Assembly: GCA_030765065.1 (NCBI GenBank)
Contig: CM060975.1
Coordinates: 261,029,816-261,093,815, forward strand
From: Deroplatys truncata
Lineage: Eukaryota > Arthropoda > Insecta > Mantodea > Mantidae
Direction: 5' to 3'
Length of the DNA stretch: 64,000 nt
The number at the start of each line of letters is the position of its first letter. Within the stretch, counting starts at the first letter, position 1. The notes below the pieces were generated by a model, which did no database searches, was not told the origin of the DNA, and saw only the letters and a program-made list of their open reading frames with translations. Below, piece after piece: positions 34,261 through 45,719 of this stretch. The translations under genes and the position numbers were made by a program.

Positions 34261-35440
34261 GCTATGCCAGGAAGAAGGTGAAGTGATAGGGAGAACTTTA
34301 GCGAAGGGACAGTAAAAGATGAACTAGATCAAAATACCTTCCTTTATTGTGTAATATAACTATTAAAGTTTCTTGAATAAGATTAGAAATACTAATTACG
34401 AGACGGGAATTAATTGCCAAAGAATGCTTATATAAATTCACATCAAGAGAAGAAGAGAAAATAACGTAAAATAAATTAATATAAATTATTACTAATATTT
34501 AGAAATTGTAATGTATTGTGAATATAATAACGTAAAACCCAAACAAAGTCTTAAGGAAAAAAACCGTAGGAAAGGTGTTAAAGTTTAAATGCAAATATAG
34601 CATGTAAATAATAGTTAAAATAAACAACCAACACTAGCAACGAGTGAGTTATCCGTCGTCCAAGAAGGAGAAAAATGAACAAGCTAGAAAGTGGACGCCA
34701 TTGTATCTTTTGTGAAGTAGTCACGAGATCGGCGCAGAAGAGAGGTTATTGCCGAAGATAAAGAAGTGAGAAGAAATAGTGAGAAGATATTTGGTGGAAA
34801 GTTGAGCACCACTATCACTGTATAATTAAGGTGGAAATGCTTCGTCACGAGGCATTTAAACAGAAACTCCGCGAGACGCGAAGAGAAATTGTAAATTATC
34901 CGACGTAGAGAAGTACCTGGACTTAGATTTCCTGACAAATATATTGTAATTATCTCCCCAAAAATATATAAGAATTTAATTGAAGGACAACAAATATATA
35001 AAATTCTCGACATACAAAAGAATATTAATATTACAAATAGATAACAGAATACGCAACGTAGTAATAATCATAACTCGTTCTTAGGTAATAATCAATTTAG
35101 ACAAAGAGGAAATTAAAATTATAACAACAAATAGTTGTATAAAATTGAAAAATATCCTTCCGCGAGAAGTATCAAAAGCAAGAAAGGATCTCACACTTTT
35201 GAGCAAATCCAAGCAAAGTAAAAATACATAATTGATTTTTAAAACGTAAAACTGTTAATTGATTTAAGCAATATAGAGAAAGTCACAACAAACCCTTAAT
35301 TCTCGGAGCGCCATATAATTTAAACTCGAGTATACAAACCACTGCAGTAGTGATGTTTAGATACTCTCATACCTTCCTTCGAAGTCCTGGATAGTCGTTG
35401 GCAAAGGAGAACTTAGGCACAAACTTTCACGTAATACCAT
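34261..35440. other. Unrecognised purine-rich DNA
   Basis: The plus strand is long and purine-rich (gaagaagagaaa-type words). A short inverted repeat, aaatgcttcgtcacgaggcattt, centres on 34850. No protein motif is seen; the minus-strand ORF at 34684-35013 follows from the base skew. Confidence 0.35.
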
Positions 35441-35449
35441 AGAGACAAG

Positions 35450-35520
35450 TCTTACGGTGGTGTATGCGGCGAATGGTCCCTTGTTCGATCCATCGCTGTG
35501 ATAACTTTGCCTTACTACAA
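35450..35520 (+). repeat. tRNA-like scrap
   Basis: ggtggtgtatgcggcgaatg and cttgttcgatccatcg resemble A- and B-box regions about 30 bases apart. Isolated and degenerate. Confidence 0.3.
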
Positions 35521-36076
35521 CTATTGATATTGGGTGGTCAAATGCTTCACTAATGCTAGGGGTATGAAACAAAACCTAAGTCTGTTGTATGTATAATTAA
35601 TTTCCCTAACAAGATTGCATAAACCATGAATGGCTTTGAATGGCCCTCTGCTCGGTACACCATAAAGCCTTTTATGCAACTTAGATATGAACATTCATTT
35701 ATGTGTGGTATAATGCAGAGGATAATTTCTGGTAAAATACGGAAACAGATGCCAATAAAGCTGTGTAGTTGCTCTATGGAAATTAATTTTGGATAAAGCA
35801 AAGAACGAAATGACAAAAGTAAGGCTTTAGAAATGAGATTCGGTTGAACGCTTCGTGTTAGCAGAGAAAGGAAAAGTAAATATCCAATTAATTAAAGATT
35901 TTTAGCTTTGGGAAGTTTTGCGCTGCCCAAAACTGTATTGAATAATTATCCAGTTGGAAAGAAAGAAGCATCTGGAACAAGAATGTGGATGGAGAACTTC
36001 GAATGACGGGGACGGAAAGTATTACAAACGTGCCTTGTTGTTTGTTGATGTAATGGAACAAAAATTATATAATGAA
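35521..36076. other. No recognisable feature
   Basis: AT-rich; the minus-strand open stretches at 35556-35816 have no motif. Confidence 0.35.
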
Positions 36077-36720
36077 TATATGAGGGCGATTCCGAAAATA
36101 TTTAGAATGCTACGTTTTTAAAAACAAAATGAAATTTCTTTATATTTGACTGCTACGTTTTTAAAGTTTATTGCCTTGTAGTTTGTTCCATTTACTCTAA
36201 TAGTTTGTTAATTATCATCATTTAAAGATTTTGTGTTCAACCAAAAATGAATTTTACTAGAGAAAACTTTAAATCGACATAAACGCCTAAACAATGTGAT
36301 GATCGGCTTAGAAATGCATTTGGCCAAGAAACCCCATCTAACATAACAATTCATTATTGGTACAGCGATTTCAAAAGACATCGATTTTTTCTTAGTGATG
36401 AATTTCGTGAACGACGTCCTAGAAACTACTTTTACTCCTGAAAATATTGCCGCTGTTCGTGCAATGCTTAAAGAAAATCGACGGACATCTCGTGAACTTA
36501 TTCGGGAGACATTGGGTATTGGTATGTGTCAAATTTAAAATATTTTACATCAATAGTCAGACTGTGAAAACCTTGTTGTCGATGGATTCCTCACAAACAG
36601 ATTCCCTATAAAAACAACAACGCGTTGACTGGTGCAGAAATACTCGGAAAAAATTACAAGGCGGCACTTTAAATTTGGTTTGGAATATCGTTACTGGTAA
36701 TGCATCTTGGATTTAGCGTT
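36077..36720 (+). pseudogene. mariner transposase, 5' half remnant
   Basis: Starting near a TA dinucleotide and the terminal-repeat-like tgagggcgattccgaaaat, the broken frames read an N-terminal FTRENF, QCDDRLRNAFGQETPS, TIHYWYSDFKRHRF (about 36346-36388), FRERRP and, in other frames, PENIAAVRAML and ETLGIGM. This is the helix-turn-helix half of a mariner transposase in correct order. It ends at GNASWI (36696-36713), where the family has GD.SW, so the first catalytic Asp is Asn. The 3' half and right terminal repeat are missing. Confidence 0.75.
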
Positions 36721-36904
36721 ATGATCCTGAAAGGAAAAGTCAATAGGATGAGTAGGTGTTTCGAACAAAACCTAAGCATACAAAAAATCAGACGAATTCG
36801 CAGTGTTGGTAAGAAGATGGTACACATTTTAATCAGATACGTGTTGTGGCTGTATACACACAAGTATGCCCAACTCTGTGGTGTTGGGAGAATGTCGGGT
36901 AACT

Positions 36905-37010
36905 GCAAGCTCTAGTGGCCCCGGGCCTATTTGAGAATCATTTCAACAATTTGGTTCATTCACTTTCCTATATGACATGTGGTTAAAGGAGATTGAACTA
37001 AGCAATCAAA
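36905..37010 (+). repeat. SINE 3' body fragment
   Basis: It shares with 30408-30510 the order: agct-ctggt-cc, gcctatttgagaatcatttc, ggttcattca, then gtggttaaaggagattgaac. The tRNA head is absent. Confidence 0.55.
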
Positions 37011-37026
37011 AGCATATATACATATA

Positions 37027-38513
37027 AGTTGGTGTGCAAAACCTAAGAGCGAGATGGGTAAAGTAACATAACAAAGGAACTACTTGGTGGTAGTAGATGA
37101 AGGTGCAGGAGCATGTTGCCAGAGGTCTCTCACGTACACAAAAAACTGGACGTCACATGGCGTGAGTGTAGCGAGCCTATAGTGCCAAATGAGTCTGGTC
37201 CCGCAACACGGGGCAGTTGACGAAACAGGACAAGACGGTTGTGGCAATTAGTGAGCTGTTCCGGTGCATTGTAGTGGTGTTCTTCATTGCAAACCATTTG
37301 GATGACTTCACATGAGGAAGAATCATCGAGAAACTGGAAGAAGAGCGAAGTTTGACAATTGTTGCTCAAGAGTTTGGAATTGCTCACAGCATTGTTTCAC
37401 GTGCATAGGGAACCTTCCAAACTACAGGCACTGCTGTCCCAAGGAGAGGTAGGGGTCGACCACACTCAACTACAGCAGCAGATGACCGCTACATTGTGCA
37501 ACAGGCAAGAAGGAATCCATGCCAAACAGCAGATGCAATTGCAACCACATTTAACAGGACAGCTAATCACACAATCTCACGATACACAGTGGCACGGCGA
37601 CTACACAGAGGTGGTCTCTTTGCCCAATGGTCAGTACGTTGTGTTCCATTGACATCCGCACATCGGCGGCACCGTTTGCGATGTTCCCATGAGCATCAAA
37701 ATTGGACCAACGAGGAATGGGGTCGCGTACTCTTCTCGAATAAGAGTAGATGCAGTCTAAGTAGTGATTCTGGGTGTACTCATCTGGCGAGAGGTGAGGA
37801 CACGTAATGAACACAGGAACATCCTTGAACATGATCGTTGTGGTGGTCCAGATGTTATGGTTTGAGGAGGCATAATGTTCCAAATCTTTGAACACTGATA
37901 GATGTTATTGTAATACGGTACACCTTCCGCATGTGCGTCTTTTCAGGGGTGCAGACGGTCCTGACTTCATTTTTATGGATGACAATGCGCGATGGCATCG
38001 AACAGCGCAGGTGGAGGATCTCTTGGAACGAGAGTATGTTCGGCGAATGGACTGGCCTGCCCGTTCCCCCGATTTAAATCCCATCGAACACGTGTGGGGT
38101 GCTTTGGGGAGGCGCATTGCAGCACATCCACATGCACCAACGACCATGCAACAGTTGTCAACAGCGCTGGTGGAGGAATGGAACACCTTACCACAAGAAG
38201 TGCTTACCAACGTTGTGGCCAGCATAGGAGCATGCATTGCTGTCCGTGATGAACATACATCCTTTTAAGCACCATGTATATGTTTGTGTAAATCTAGAGA
38301 GCCATCATATGTAGTATTGACTTTAGTGTAGCTTATGGACTATGAATAAAAGTGCCATTTCTGTTCGTCTCATTGCATATTTTGTTTAGTTGCCTACTGT
38401 AGCATACCGAGGCAGTTTCCTCTATGTATGATTCAAGTTTCGTCGACCTATGTTACTTGGCAGTGTCACAGCATGTGAAGATTGTTTTTGTCCTTAGGTT
38501 TTGCACACCAGTG
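37027..38513 (+). mobile_element. Tc1-like DNA transposon (dead, nearly complete)
   Basis: Imperfect terminal inverted repeats flank it: the left end reads agttggtgtgcaaaacctaa and the right end, reverse-complemented, reads cactggtgtgcaaaacctaa. A TA dinucleotide lies outside each end (37025-37026 and 38514-38515), as expected for Tc1/mariner target duplication. Length is 1487 bp, within the usual 1.3-2 kb. A broken transposase lies inside on the same strand. Confidence 0.85.
37316..38268 (+). pseudogene. Tc1-like transposase (DD34E type), broken
   Basis: Frame 1 runs from GRIIEKLEEERSLTIVAQEF (the first helix-turn-helix) through a stop at 37406. It continues through PRRGRGRPHSTT (a GRPR-like AT-hook region) and YIVQQARRNPCQTADAI (the second helix-turn-helix) to VLFSNKSR, where the first catalytic Asp of the usual FSDE is Asn. 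It ends at 37807. After two frame changes and another stop (37860 region, DVMV-stop-GG), the last part is open at 37888-38268. That part has FIFMDDNARWHR (second Asp) and SPDLNPIEHVWGALGRR (catalytic Glu), with 34 residues between them. Part of the middle is deleted. Tc1 transposases cut their own inverted repeats; this one cannot. Confidence 0.88.
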
Positions 38514-38534
38514 TATACATAGTATGTATTACAG

Positions 38535-38612
38535 CATTGCTGACGGAAGCGGGATTCAAACTTTGAACCGTTTGCTTAGAAATCCGCCGTCCTAACCACT
38601 CACACACAAAGC
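38535..38612 (-). repeat. tRNA-like SINE head
   Basis: The minus strand has gtgtgagtggttaggacgg (A-box region, complement of 38580-38600) and agtttgaatcccgcttcc (B box, complement of 38530-38560). It sits 20 bases outside the Tc1 right end. Confidence 0.45.
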
Positions 38613-39379
38613 AAAGCTGCGGATATATAGTTCAAAACAGCAACTTAGAAGATAATCTTCAGATAACTGATTCATGAAGAATGGAACGTATCATCAATAA
38701 CATCATCTATAATTACTCATATTATATAAATTACAATTCAATACGAAGAATAGAATTAAATAATACACAAACAGAATGACAATTAGGTGGATGTAACAAT
38801 CAAAGCTAAATGTTGGTAGACCAAATACTCTTGCCTCTTACGCAGTGACAGTGTTAGCAATACCAGAACGCTTTTAAACAAAACTGAAAAAGAAGCAAGT
38901 AGTTCCAATAGTGTAATGATAAAGCAGTAGAGATATTTTATCTTCCCTGAAGTCATTTCTGTTGTCTAATCGAGCAAAGAGACGGCGATTCATGGAACAC
39001 CACAAATTGGAGCTGAGATTATATTGCATTTATTTGAGGGTAAGTTTATTTCTTTTCCTTCAATCACTGGAACGTAATGGCCACAAAGTGAAAAGAAATA
39101 ATAATTTAATTTTTTTATTCAGTCTGCTATGTACAAAGAACACACGTTATGGTGTTTACACCTCAAACTTAAGAGTATGCAGAAGATACTGATTCTGTCT
39201 GATACAACTAATTTTTCAAGGTCAATGCCCTTATCTTATATATATGACAAATTTAGGACAAAAACCGACAAAACCCAGAATGTTTTTGTAAAATAATCGA
39301 ATTTAATTTGTTTCACTTTGTTTAATTGGTGTTACTGTTAATTTGTCCAATTTTTGCACTGTCAATCTGTTTTTATCTA
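38613..39379. other. AT-rich DNA downstream of the heat-shock-type promoter block
   Basis: If the minus-strand promoter at 39660 were active, its transcript would run through here. The minus strand is A-rich, with aaacaaagtgaaacaaatta near 39320, reminiscent of insect hsp leaders. No coding sequence of a heat-shock protein follows. The plus-strand open stretch at 38962-39192 is featureless. Confidence 0.35.
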
Positions 39380-39900
39380 GTTCAACTACACTGGGAGTTT
39401 ACTAATATTTACTATCACTTCACTAATGCGAACTAGCTCAATTCTCCGACATTTCATCACTTCCTTCGTGAAGTAGCTTGTTCACTTCACTAGGGAGTCG
39501 AAGACAAGACCTCCACAACCCGTCCGTCACTCCGCAGTAGCACTCACTGCACGTCACAACAGCCGTCATCAACTCGCTCGAGGAGTCACTCTTGATGTCG
39601 CACCAGAGACGCACTCGCTGTCTGACTCAACAACTCTGACTGCTCTCGTGAGAACGCTGGTTTATATAGTCAGTGAAAACATTCTACAAGGTTCTCGAAC
39701 GTTCTAGAACTGTTTCGACACACTTTAAGGAGGATTGGGGAAGAAGCTTCCAGAAGATTCTGGTTATCTGCCGATAGCGCGCCCAAGCGGCAGTTATCGT
39801 TGTTTACTTATATTGCATGGCTCCTACCTCCCGATAACTTGGGTCATAGTTGCTGCATCACACTATCCATTTCGCTAAATGAAACTAACGTATTCGAGTT
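39380..39900 (-). promoter_or_regulatory. Promoter-like block with perfect heat-shock elements and TATA box
   Basis: Reading right to left: four perfect alternating pentamers aGAAg cTTCc aGAAg aTTCt (39742-39761), a second set gTTCt cGAAc gTTCt aGAAc (39691-39710), then a TATA box read as actatataaac (39658-39669) about 22 bases beyond. A plausible start region (cagtcagagttgttgagtca) lies 30-40 bases further. This is the classic layout of an insect heat-shock promoter. The upstream part (39665-39885) is repeated at 33560-33775, so it may be a stress-responsive LTR or a duplicated promoter fragment. Only a 44-codon ORF follows before stops, and no hsp coding region is visible. Confidence 0.6.
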
Positions 39901-40267
39901 AGATCACAGTCTTCTTACGTCTTAACCAGCAAGATCCTAATGCTTTTGTAACAACGAACCTGTAATTCCTTCTGATTTGGCCTGGCAAGGAAATGATGGC
40001 GTAATTCCACAAAATATGAAAGTGTGATAATTAACATTTTAACACTATATACTATATATTTGTGACTATAAATATCATTCACCATTGTTCGGGTCTTTCT
40101 TCTGAATGAATGAAGAAGAAAATGCTGCAAACTAGCATACAAACCACACTTCAGGTTTATTTAAAAACCTTTTAAATTTGCCTTCCGCACTACTGGTAAC
40201 CATTAAATAACTGTATATAGGTATTGGAAACAATGTAATGACGCTTAGGTACAAAACTTACACTCCC
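39901..40267. other. No recognisable feature
   Basis: Nothing supportable; the minus-strand 75-codon open stretch has no motif. Confidence 0.35.
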
Positions 40268-40400
40268 TGTACCTCCGTGATGTGCGTTGCCTGGCAACCA
40301 TAAGGATCGAAGTTCAAATCTCAGATGCGTTGACTTAACAGAACAAGGTTTCTTTCTTATTTCTTTTTATCCTGATGCAATAATTATGAATGCGCAAACA
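40268..40400 (+). repeat. tRNA-like SINE head
   Basis: cctccgtgatgtgcgttgcc (A-box region) and gaagttcaaatctcagatg (40311-40329, B box) have tRNA-like spacing. They are followed by a tttctttttatcctgatg body resembling other SINE bodies here. Confidence 0.5.
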
Positions 40401-40844
40401 CCGCACTTTGGAGAGCCATTTGATGTGATTTTTTATATATTTATTGTTTAATAAATTATATGATGAAATCTTCGGCACCTATCTGACAGTAAAATAATGA
40501 TGACATCTCTTGCTGATGGCGTGAATTTGAATGTGTATGCATTCTTACTTTAAAATGATATGTTATTCCGATTTGGAATCAATTAAGGTTTTTAAATTAT
40601 TGAATTATTTGTTTACAAATCTTATTACATCTCCATTCGAGTTCCTGGAAAGGTTTAAATTATAATTTTATAGTAAATGCTACGATGCCCATTATGTCTT
40701 CTCCGTATGAAGTAGCAATCTAGAGTCTATCTGGAAATATCATTTTTACGTAGTAACTTGGAATTTTTTTAGATAATAGGTTATGAAATGGCGGTGGATA
40801 CCTCGGCACCCGCACTTACGAATATATATTGTGGCTAACACTCA

Positions 40845-41285
40845 CCAGGAAGAAAATGTGAAGTGAAGGAATCACAGAAGGCTACAGGCAGCAGGCAGGT
40901 CACAGATGCGCACGAGCCCCTAACAATTCCAGGCTTGAAGACTCGTCCCATTGCTGGGGCTTCCTAGTGAGACCGATGTACGGCCAAGCCGCTCTCTGGT
41001 ATCCATGGGTAGCAGTCTCTCCCTGAGCAACTATCCGCGCCCTCTGTCCAGCACCACCATATGTCACGAAACCTTGAAGCACACCTGAAAGATGAAAAGG
41101 AAACGCAATGAAAGGGAAATTATGGAAAGGAAATCGTGGTAGATGCGGAACCACACCATCATTCATCTACCAACCAGGGAATAGCACAAAAAACAAGGTC
41201 AGGGTGGGCGGTCGACGGGAATCGAAGCTGGGACCTCCCGAATGGGAGCCTCACATGCTACCGCGAAGCCAACTCGCTTGGTTGG
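40845..41285 (-). repeat. SINE family D, copy 3 (most complete)
   Basis: The minus strand starts with a tRNA-like head: ttggcttcgcggtagcatgt (complement of 41252-41271) and agcttcgattcccgtcg (complement of 41213-41229, B box). The body runs to ggaagaaaatgtgaagtgaa (40849), matching the copies at 9340 and 16639. Overlapping ORFs on both strands here are by-products of higher GC content. Confidence 0.7.
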
Positions 41286-41727
41286 GAACTGTTAATTAAT
41301 AACTTGTCAAGTGTGTATTCAGTTATTTACAAGAAGTAATTTATATGCGAGAACGTCTATTGCTATATAAAGTAATTAATAACACATTCAGCAACAATTT
41401 GAAATTACAAAACATGCATAAACAAGTAAATCAAACACATATATAAAAAGAAAATCAACAAATACAGAAATAAGCGTAGTATTATTACAGTCCTCCTCAG
41501 GTAGTTCTCAGCTAAGGGGAATCCGGACTTATTCCAGTGTCATTCCAATTAATTCACCGTCGTGATTAACAGAGAGCTAAAGTAATTGTGTATCATCTGC
41601 ATAATGTCACTCGTGAAATTTAGGATATTAGCAATACTGACTGCGGTAAATACTCGCTTCTGCTCCATGCTATAGGATCATACACTTCTTGCATAAACAA
41701 CTATTGTAAACTATAATAATAATCTGG

Positions 41728-41771
<44 letters not shown>

Positions 41772-42574
41772 CAGCCTATAGTAAACTATCAGTACGTTTA
41801 CCACATTTAAATGAAAGAAACGTATTTTCCTTCTATCCTAGTTGGACCAAATGCCACAATAATATTTCTAAGGGAGTAATTATCAAAACTAAAATCGTAA
41901 TGCATGTCCAGGATGTAAATTCACGGTTGGTGAGAACAGAAACAACCAATTACAAAACTTCAGATTTACTTAGAAATATTCGAATGCAACATGCAATCGC
42001 TTTCAAAGCGTAGGTTGGGAAAAGAGAAATGAAACGCCAGGTTGAAGTTGAAATGAACGTTATCCATCAAAGAGTCAGGCAGAATGAGCGTACGTCATTA
42101 TGCTGGGCCCTCCATGTATCGGTAAATCAACCTGAATTTAATGGCTTTAAAATCCCCTGGACTTTCCTTTCAGTTCTATGAAAATTAAAAATGGGGTGGA
42201 GCTCCCTCGTCTTGCGAAAAATGAATAATTGTACTGATTTATGTCTTATCCAGTTGTTATTAATCCTACATGGCTAACAAAAGCTTAGGTAAAACACGAC
42301 CTTCTCTATATTATTTTTATAAGAACCCTTGGATATTTCATGTAAAAGCTACGTACATCCTTAAAACACGAACCTGCACATTGTCGGTTTTAAAGGGCGG
42401 GTGGATTTAATGTGATACATTCAAACGACTTAACCTACCAATGACAAGTTCACATATATCTATTGAGTGTTATACTATTTATATGAAAACTTTCTCTTAT
42501 CCATGTAACGTTACTCATGATATATATAGCACCTTCACATTTATTCGACTTTTGCCGCCAGTCGGTTGTCTGTG
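41286..42574. other. No recognisable feature except a microsatellite
   Basis: AT-rich, with no motif or family signal outside the AAT run at 41728-41771. Confidence 0.4.
41728..41771. repeat. (AAT)n microsatellite
   Basis: About fourteen uninterrupted AAT units. Confidence 0.92.
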
Positions 42575-43803
42575 TTACGGCCTGTATTACGATCTCCGGT
42601 TAAGGTTTGGGGTAAGATTTACCTGAGAGTTACGTACTGCGACTGTATTACAATCTTTGGTTAAGGGCTACCCGGGAGTTATTTTTGGAGGTAAACTAAC
42701 CACCACCTCAAGTGGTGGATAAAGATGATACCTTGGAGTTAACTCGTATTTCCGAATGAAACATGGCGTACCACCGGCAGAGATTGATTATTGAGAGTGA
42801 TTCAGAATATATTTTCAAGTTTTTGGAAATGTTATCTATACATTAGAATAGTTCACTCCAACACCCAGTCTTAAATATTACTGTCAGGGAGTAAGGACCT
42901 AACCATTGTGCTTGGATTGTTTTTGGAAGGCCAAACATTTTAGGTTAAATGACAAGCAGTGTGGGCAAAGGTAAACGTATTTTGCGTGTTAGTTTATATT
43001 TAGGTTGGTTTTTAAAATTGTCGAATGGCTTTCCACGTTAGTTTTAAGTGATATTCATGAAATGTTTGCGTCAAAAGACTATGGTTTTCGGTTATTAAAG
43101 TGATATTCGTAAAACCTTTACGTCAAAACTCTTAACACTATTTTTAACGAAACTTTGAAGTGTGGCATAGTTTTCTAAATAGAATAACCAAGGAACGGTA
43201 TTAGAAAGATGCAACAAACTTAAGAATATTGTGTTGAACTTAAATGTCAGGCAACATGTGTAAATCCGAATCAACATTAGAACCATCGATGTTGCTTTTC
43301 TATAAATATAATAGCTTTCGCGAACGGAAAAGCTAATAAAAAGGTAATTATAACTATTGTTTACGGTATCCTATTGTAGCTCAGTAATCCAATAACGTAC
43401 TAGAACCGCATCTTGTATGCTCAATGACATGTATATAAATTACATTTTAGGTTATGTTCATGTCAAAATTCTCTAAAAAAATCTCCAAAACCGTTCACAA
43501 TCTATAATAGTCTGTCCGCTCGCCTTGTTACTAATGACCAATAATGACGCTATAATGTTGCAGATTACCACGAGATAGCGTTGTATAAACAGTGAAATCA
43601 TTCAGAAAACTATTGCCAAGGAGAAATACATATCTCTTTGGTGTTGCCAACTTCTCGCGCAGCATCATAAACCTTAGGGTTACTAACCATCGGTTGATAT
43701 GCGTTTGTAATACGCGGCAATGCACCTAACCTTCAGGTAGCGATAACTGATAGGTTACAAACCATGACTTTTAACCGGAGATTGTAATACAGGCCGTAAG
43801 TCG
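42575..43803. mobile_element. Terminal-inverted-repeat DNA element, 1.2 kb, non-autonomous
   Basis: The left end ttacggcctgtattacgatc (continuing tccggttaa, 42575-42603) is repeated inverted at 43771-43800 with one mismatch in 29 bp. The left end holds a second, diverged direct copy of the same motif (ctgtattacaatctttggtt, 42645-42664), so the terminal motif is doubled on one side. The interior has a cactt-type AT-rich sequence and no transposase. The flanks gtctgtg and gtcgtca share only part of a possible duplication. The superfamily is unassigned. Confidence 0.7.
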
Positions 43804-44161
43804 TCATTACTTTGAAGCGAGCTTATCACTCACTATTTATCACTGTAAATTCGCGATCTCTGCTTGTATGCTGATAGTCAATGTATATTGTATGATGGAC
43901 GGGTTTTGTAGCGGAGAGTGTCTCGGCTTTAATATGACTTCATAATTTTTTAATAAAAACAACTGAAGTAACTAACCTTTATAAATATTTTAAATATTTT
44001 AGTTCTTTCTTCTTTGTTGTCAATAAAACAAACTTTCCTTCTTTTTTACTATGGTTTGTCGCAGGGCTTGATTAAATTTTGGGCAAGAACGGAGAAAATC
44101 ATTCACACAGCGGCCAATATTGTTGATCTTGAATAAGGATCCCCCTTCGCATTCTTCCAGT
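43804..44161. other. No recognisable feature
   Basis: AT-rich, nothing supportable. Confidence 0.35.
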
Positions 44162-44965
44162 TGAGGCAATATTTTTAACACTTAAATAATTTCAGTTTAA
44201 TTATATAAAATATATAAATACAATAACAGCCCGTCTTAAAGCAATTGTGTATGTAACAATATATAAGGAGTGTATATTACAGTCATTGTATATGTTTGTA
44301 TTATTGTATACATGTAATAATGTTATGTAAATGTATTACGTAATTTAATAACGTAGAAGCTGTGAGAATAATAAGTTATACGTTGATAACAATGAGGTAA
44401 TAGTGAGGTAACCTTGAGGCAATAATGAGTTTGAAAGTTTAAATTAGTTAAATTAAAAGTTTCATTATTGGAGCAACAATAATGTAAATTTTGAGACAGT
44501 TTATAAAATAGCCAATCAACAACCAGAAAAAGCTTTAGTTAAATGAAGGCATTCTATTGAAGTAGGATTAGCCAATCAGAAACTGAAAAGGAGAAAATCT
44601 TCCAAATTTAGAATTCAGTTACCTGCAGACAGCGTTATTAACCAGACGCAAAAAGTGTCCTGAAGAGATTTAATACGTATTCGTGTGAGACGAAAAATAA
44701 GTTTACGTGTTAAAACGTGCAAATAATTAATAAAAGAATCTCACAGCCTCTATCAGTGAAGTGTTACTTAAATCTTATCAAGCATTAATAAAAGGAGTGA
44801 AGTAAAATTTTAATCCGTGTAAGCCTACATTCTTAGTCACACCACAACCTTGCAAAGAGAAACGTGTCTCTAACAAAAATACTCACGCAGCCGAGGCAAA
44901 CATAAATATATAATATTTAAAGAAACACTCAATTACAAAGTTAATATTTTTTCAGGCCACCTGAA
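44162..44965 (+). mobile_element. LTR-like repeat family A, copy 4
   Basis: It starts tgaggcaatatttttaacac and has caataacagcccgtcttaaa, gccaatcaacaaccagaaaa, attagccaatcagaaactga, gtgtgagacgaaaaataagt and cacgcagccgaggc. It has the same junction to tggggcgaaggctaccggaa (44974). It is closest by eye to copy 1, sharing the agctttagttaaatgaagg word. Confidence 0.75.
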
Positions 44966-44969
44966 AGCA

Positions 44970-45115
44970 CATTTGGGGCGAAGGCTACCGGAAAGCGGGC
45001 ACTATACGCGTGTTTGCAACGAATTTCAAGTTCGGCTCCCCCACAGTTTAAATATAATACAATTCCTTCAACACAAACTACTTCAAATTCACGCCCAAAG
45101 CGTGGTAAAAAAAAT
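44970..45115 (+). promoter_or_regulatory. Family A leader with primer-site-like units
   Basis: After ttggggcgaaggctaccgga come ttcggctcccccacag (45030-45045) and ttcacgcccaaagcgtggt (45087-45105). These correspond in order and spacing to the units at 12099 and 12156 after copy 1, so the leader is a family feature and not a local accident. The third unit seen at 12240 is absent. Confidence 0.55.
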
Positions 45116-45719
45116 AACGTAACAAACCAACTTCTTCACAGTTGGGAAGTACCACTCAACCATGCAAATTCTGAGATCTGTGGTCACTTCCATCTCTTAT
45201 GATAAGAACGCTCAAAATGTGAAAAGCAGTTCTGTACCACCTAGTATATCAACCTGTTTACAAGTAGGAAACGCATGCAGTCCGAGGTTCATTTCCAGAC
45301 CTCATTCCCTCCCCTTGAGACAAGGATCTCCTAAACTAATAATGGGGTCATTCATTTAAACCGATTGGCGGTAAAGGCCGAATAATTCTGAAGACCCGTT
45401 ATATAATTATGTATATTGTTGATATGTGCAAGCATTAGTGTGTTGTCAGAATGCTGTCTATAACAGATTGGTAGAGTGAAGCTTTTTCATTCTACAGATT
45501 AGGGGGCTTGTAAATCGTAGTGTCTTCTTTAATGTAAAGTCACGTGATGTTTATATTTTATATGCTAAAATTTTTGTAATCGTGGAAAGATTCACATTAA
45601 GAGAGCTTTCTGGTATATATTTACAGTCAACGTGTGGGCTGACAGTGCATGATTACTGATAGGTCCACATCCACTGCCAGCTCGCTTAAATGAACAAATT
45701 TACCATAATTTTCTTGATA
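45116..45719. other. Spacer, unrecognised
   Basis: No motif is seen. It lies between the family A leader and a transposase fragment. Confidence 0.35.

Noticed and set aside
38613-39657. hsp70-type gene downstream of the heat-shock promoter block
   Set aside because: No conserved hsp70 start or ATPase motif appears on the minus strand, and stops are frequent.
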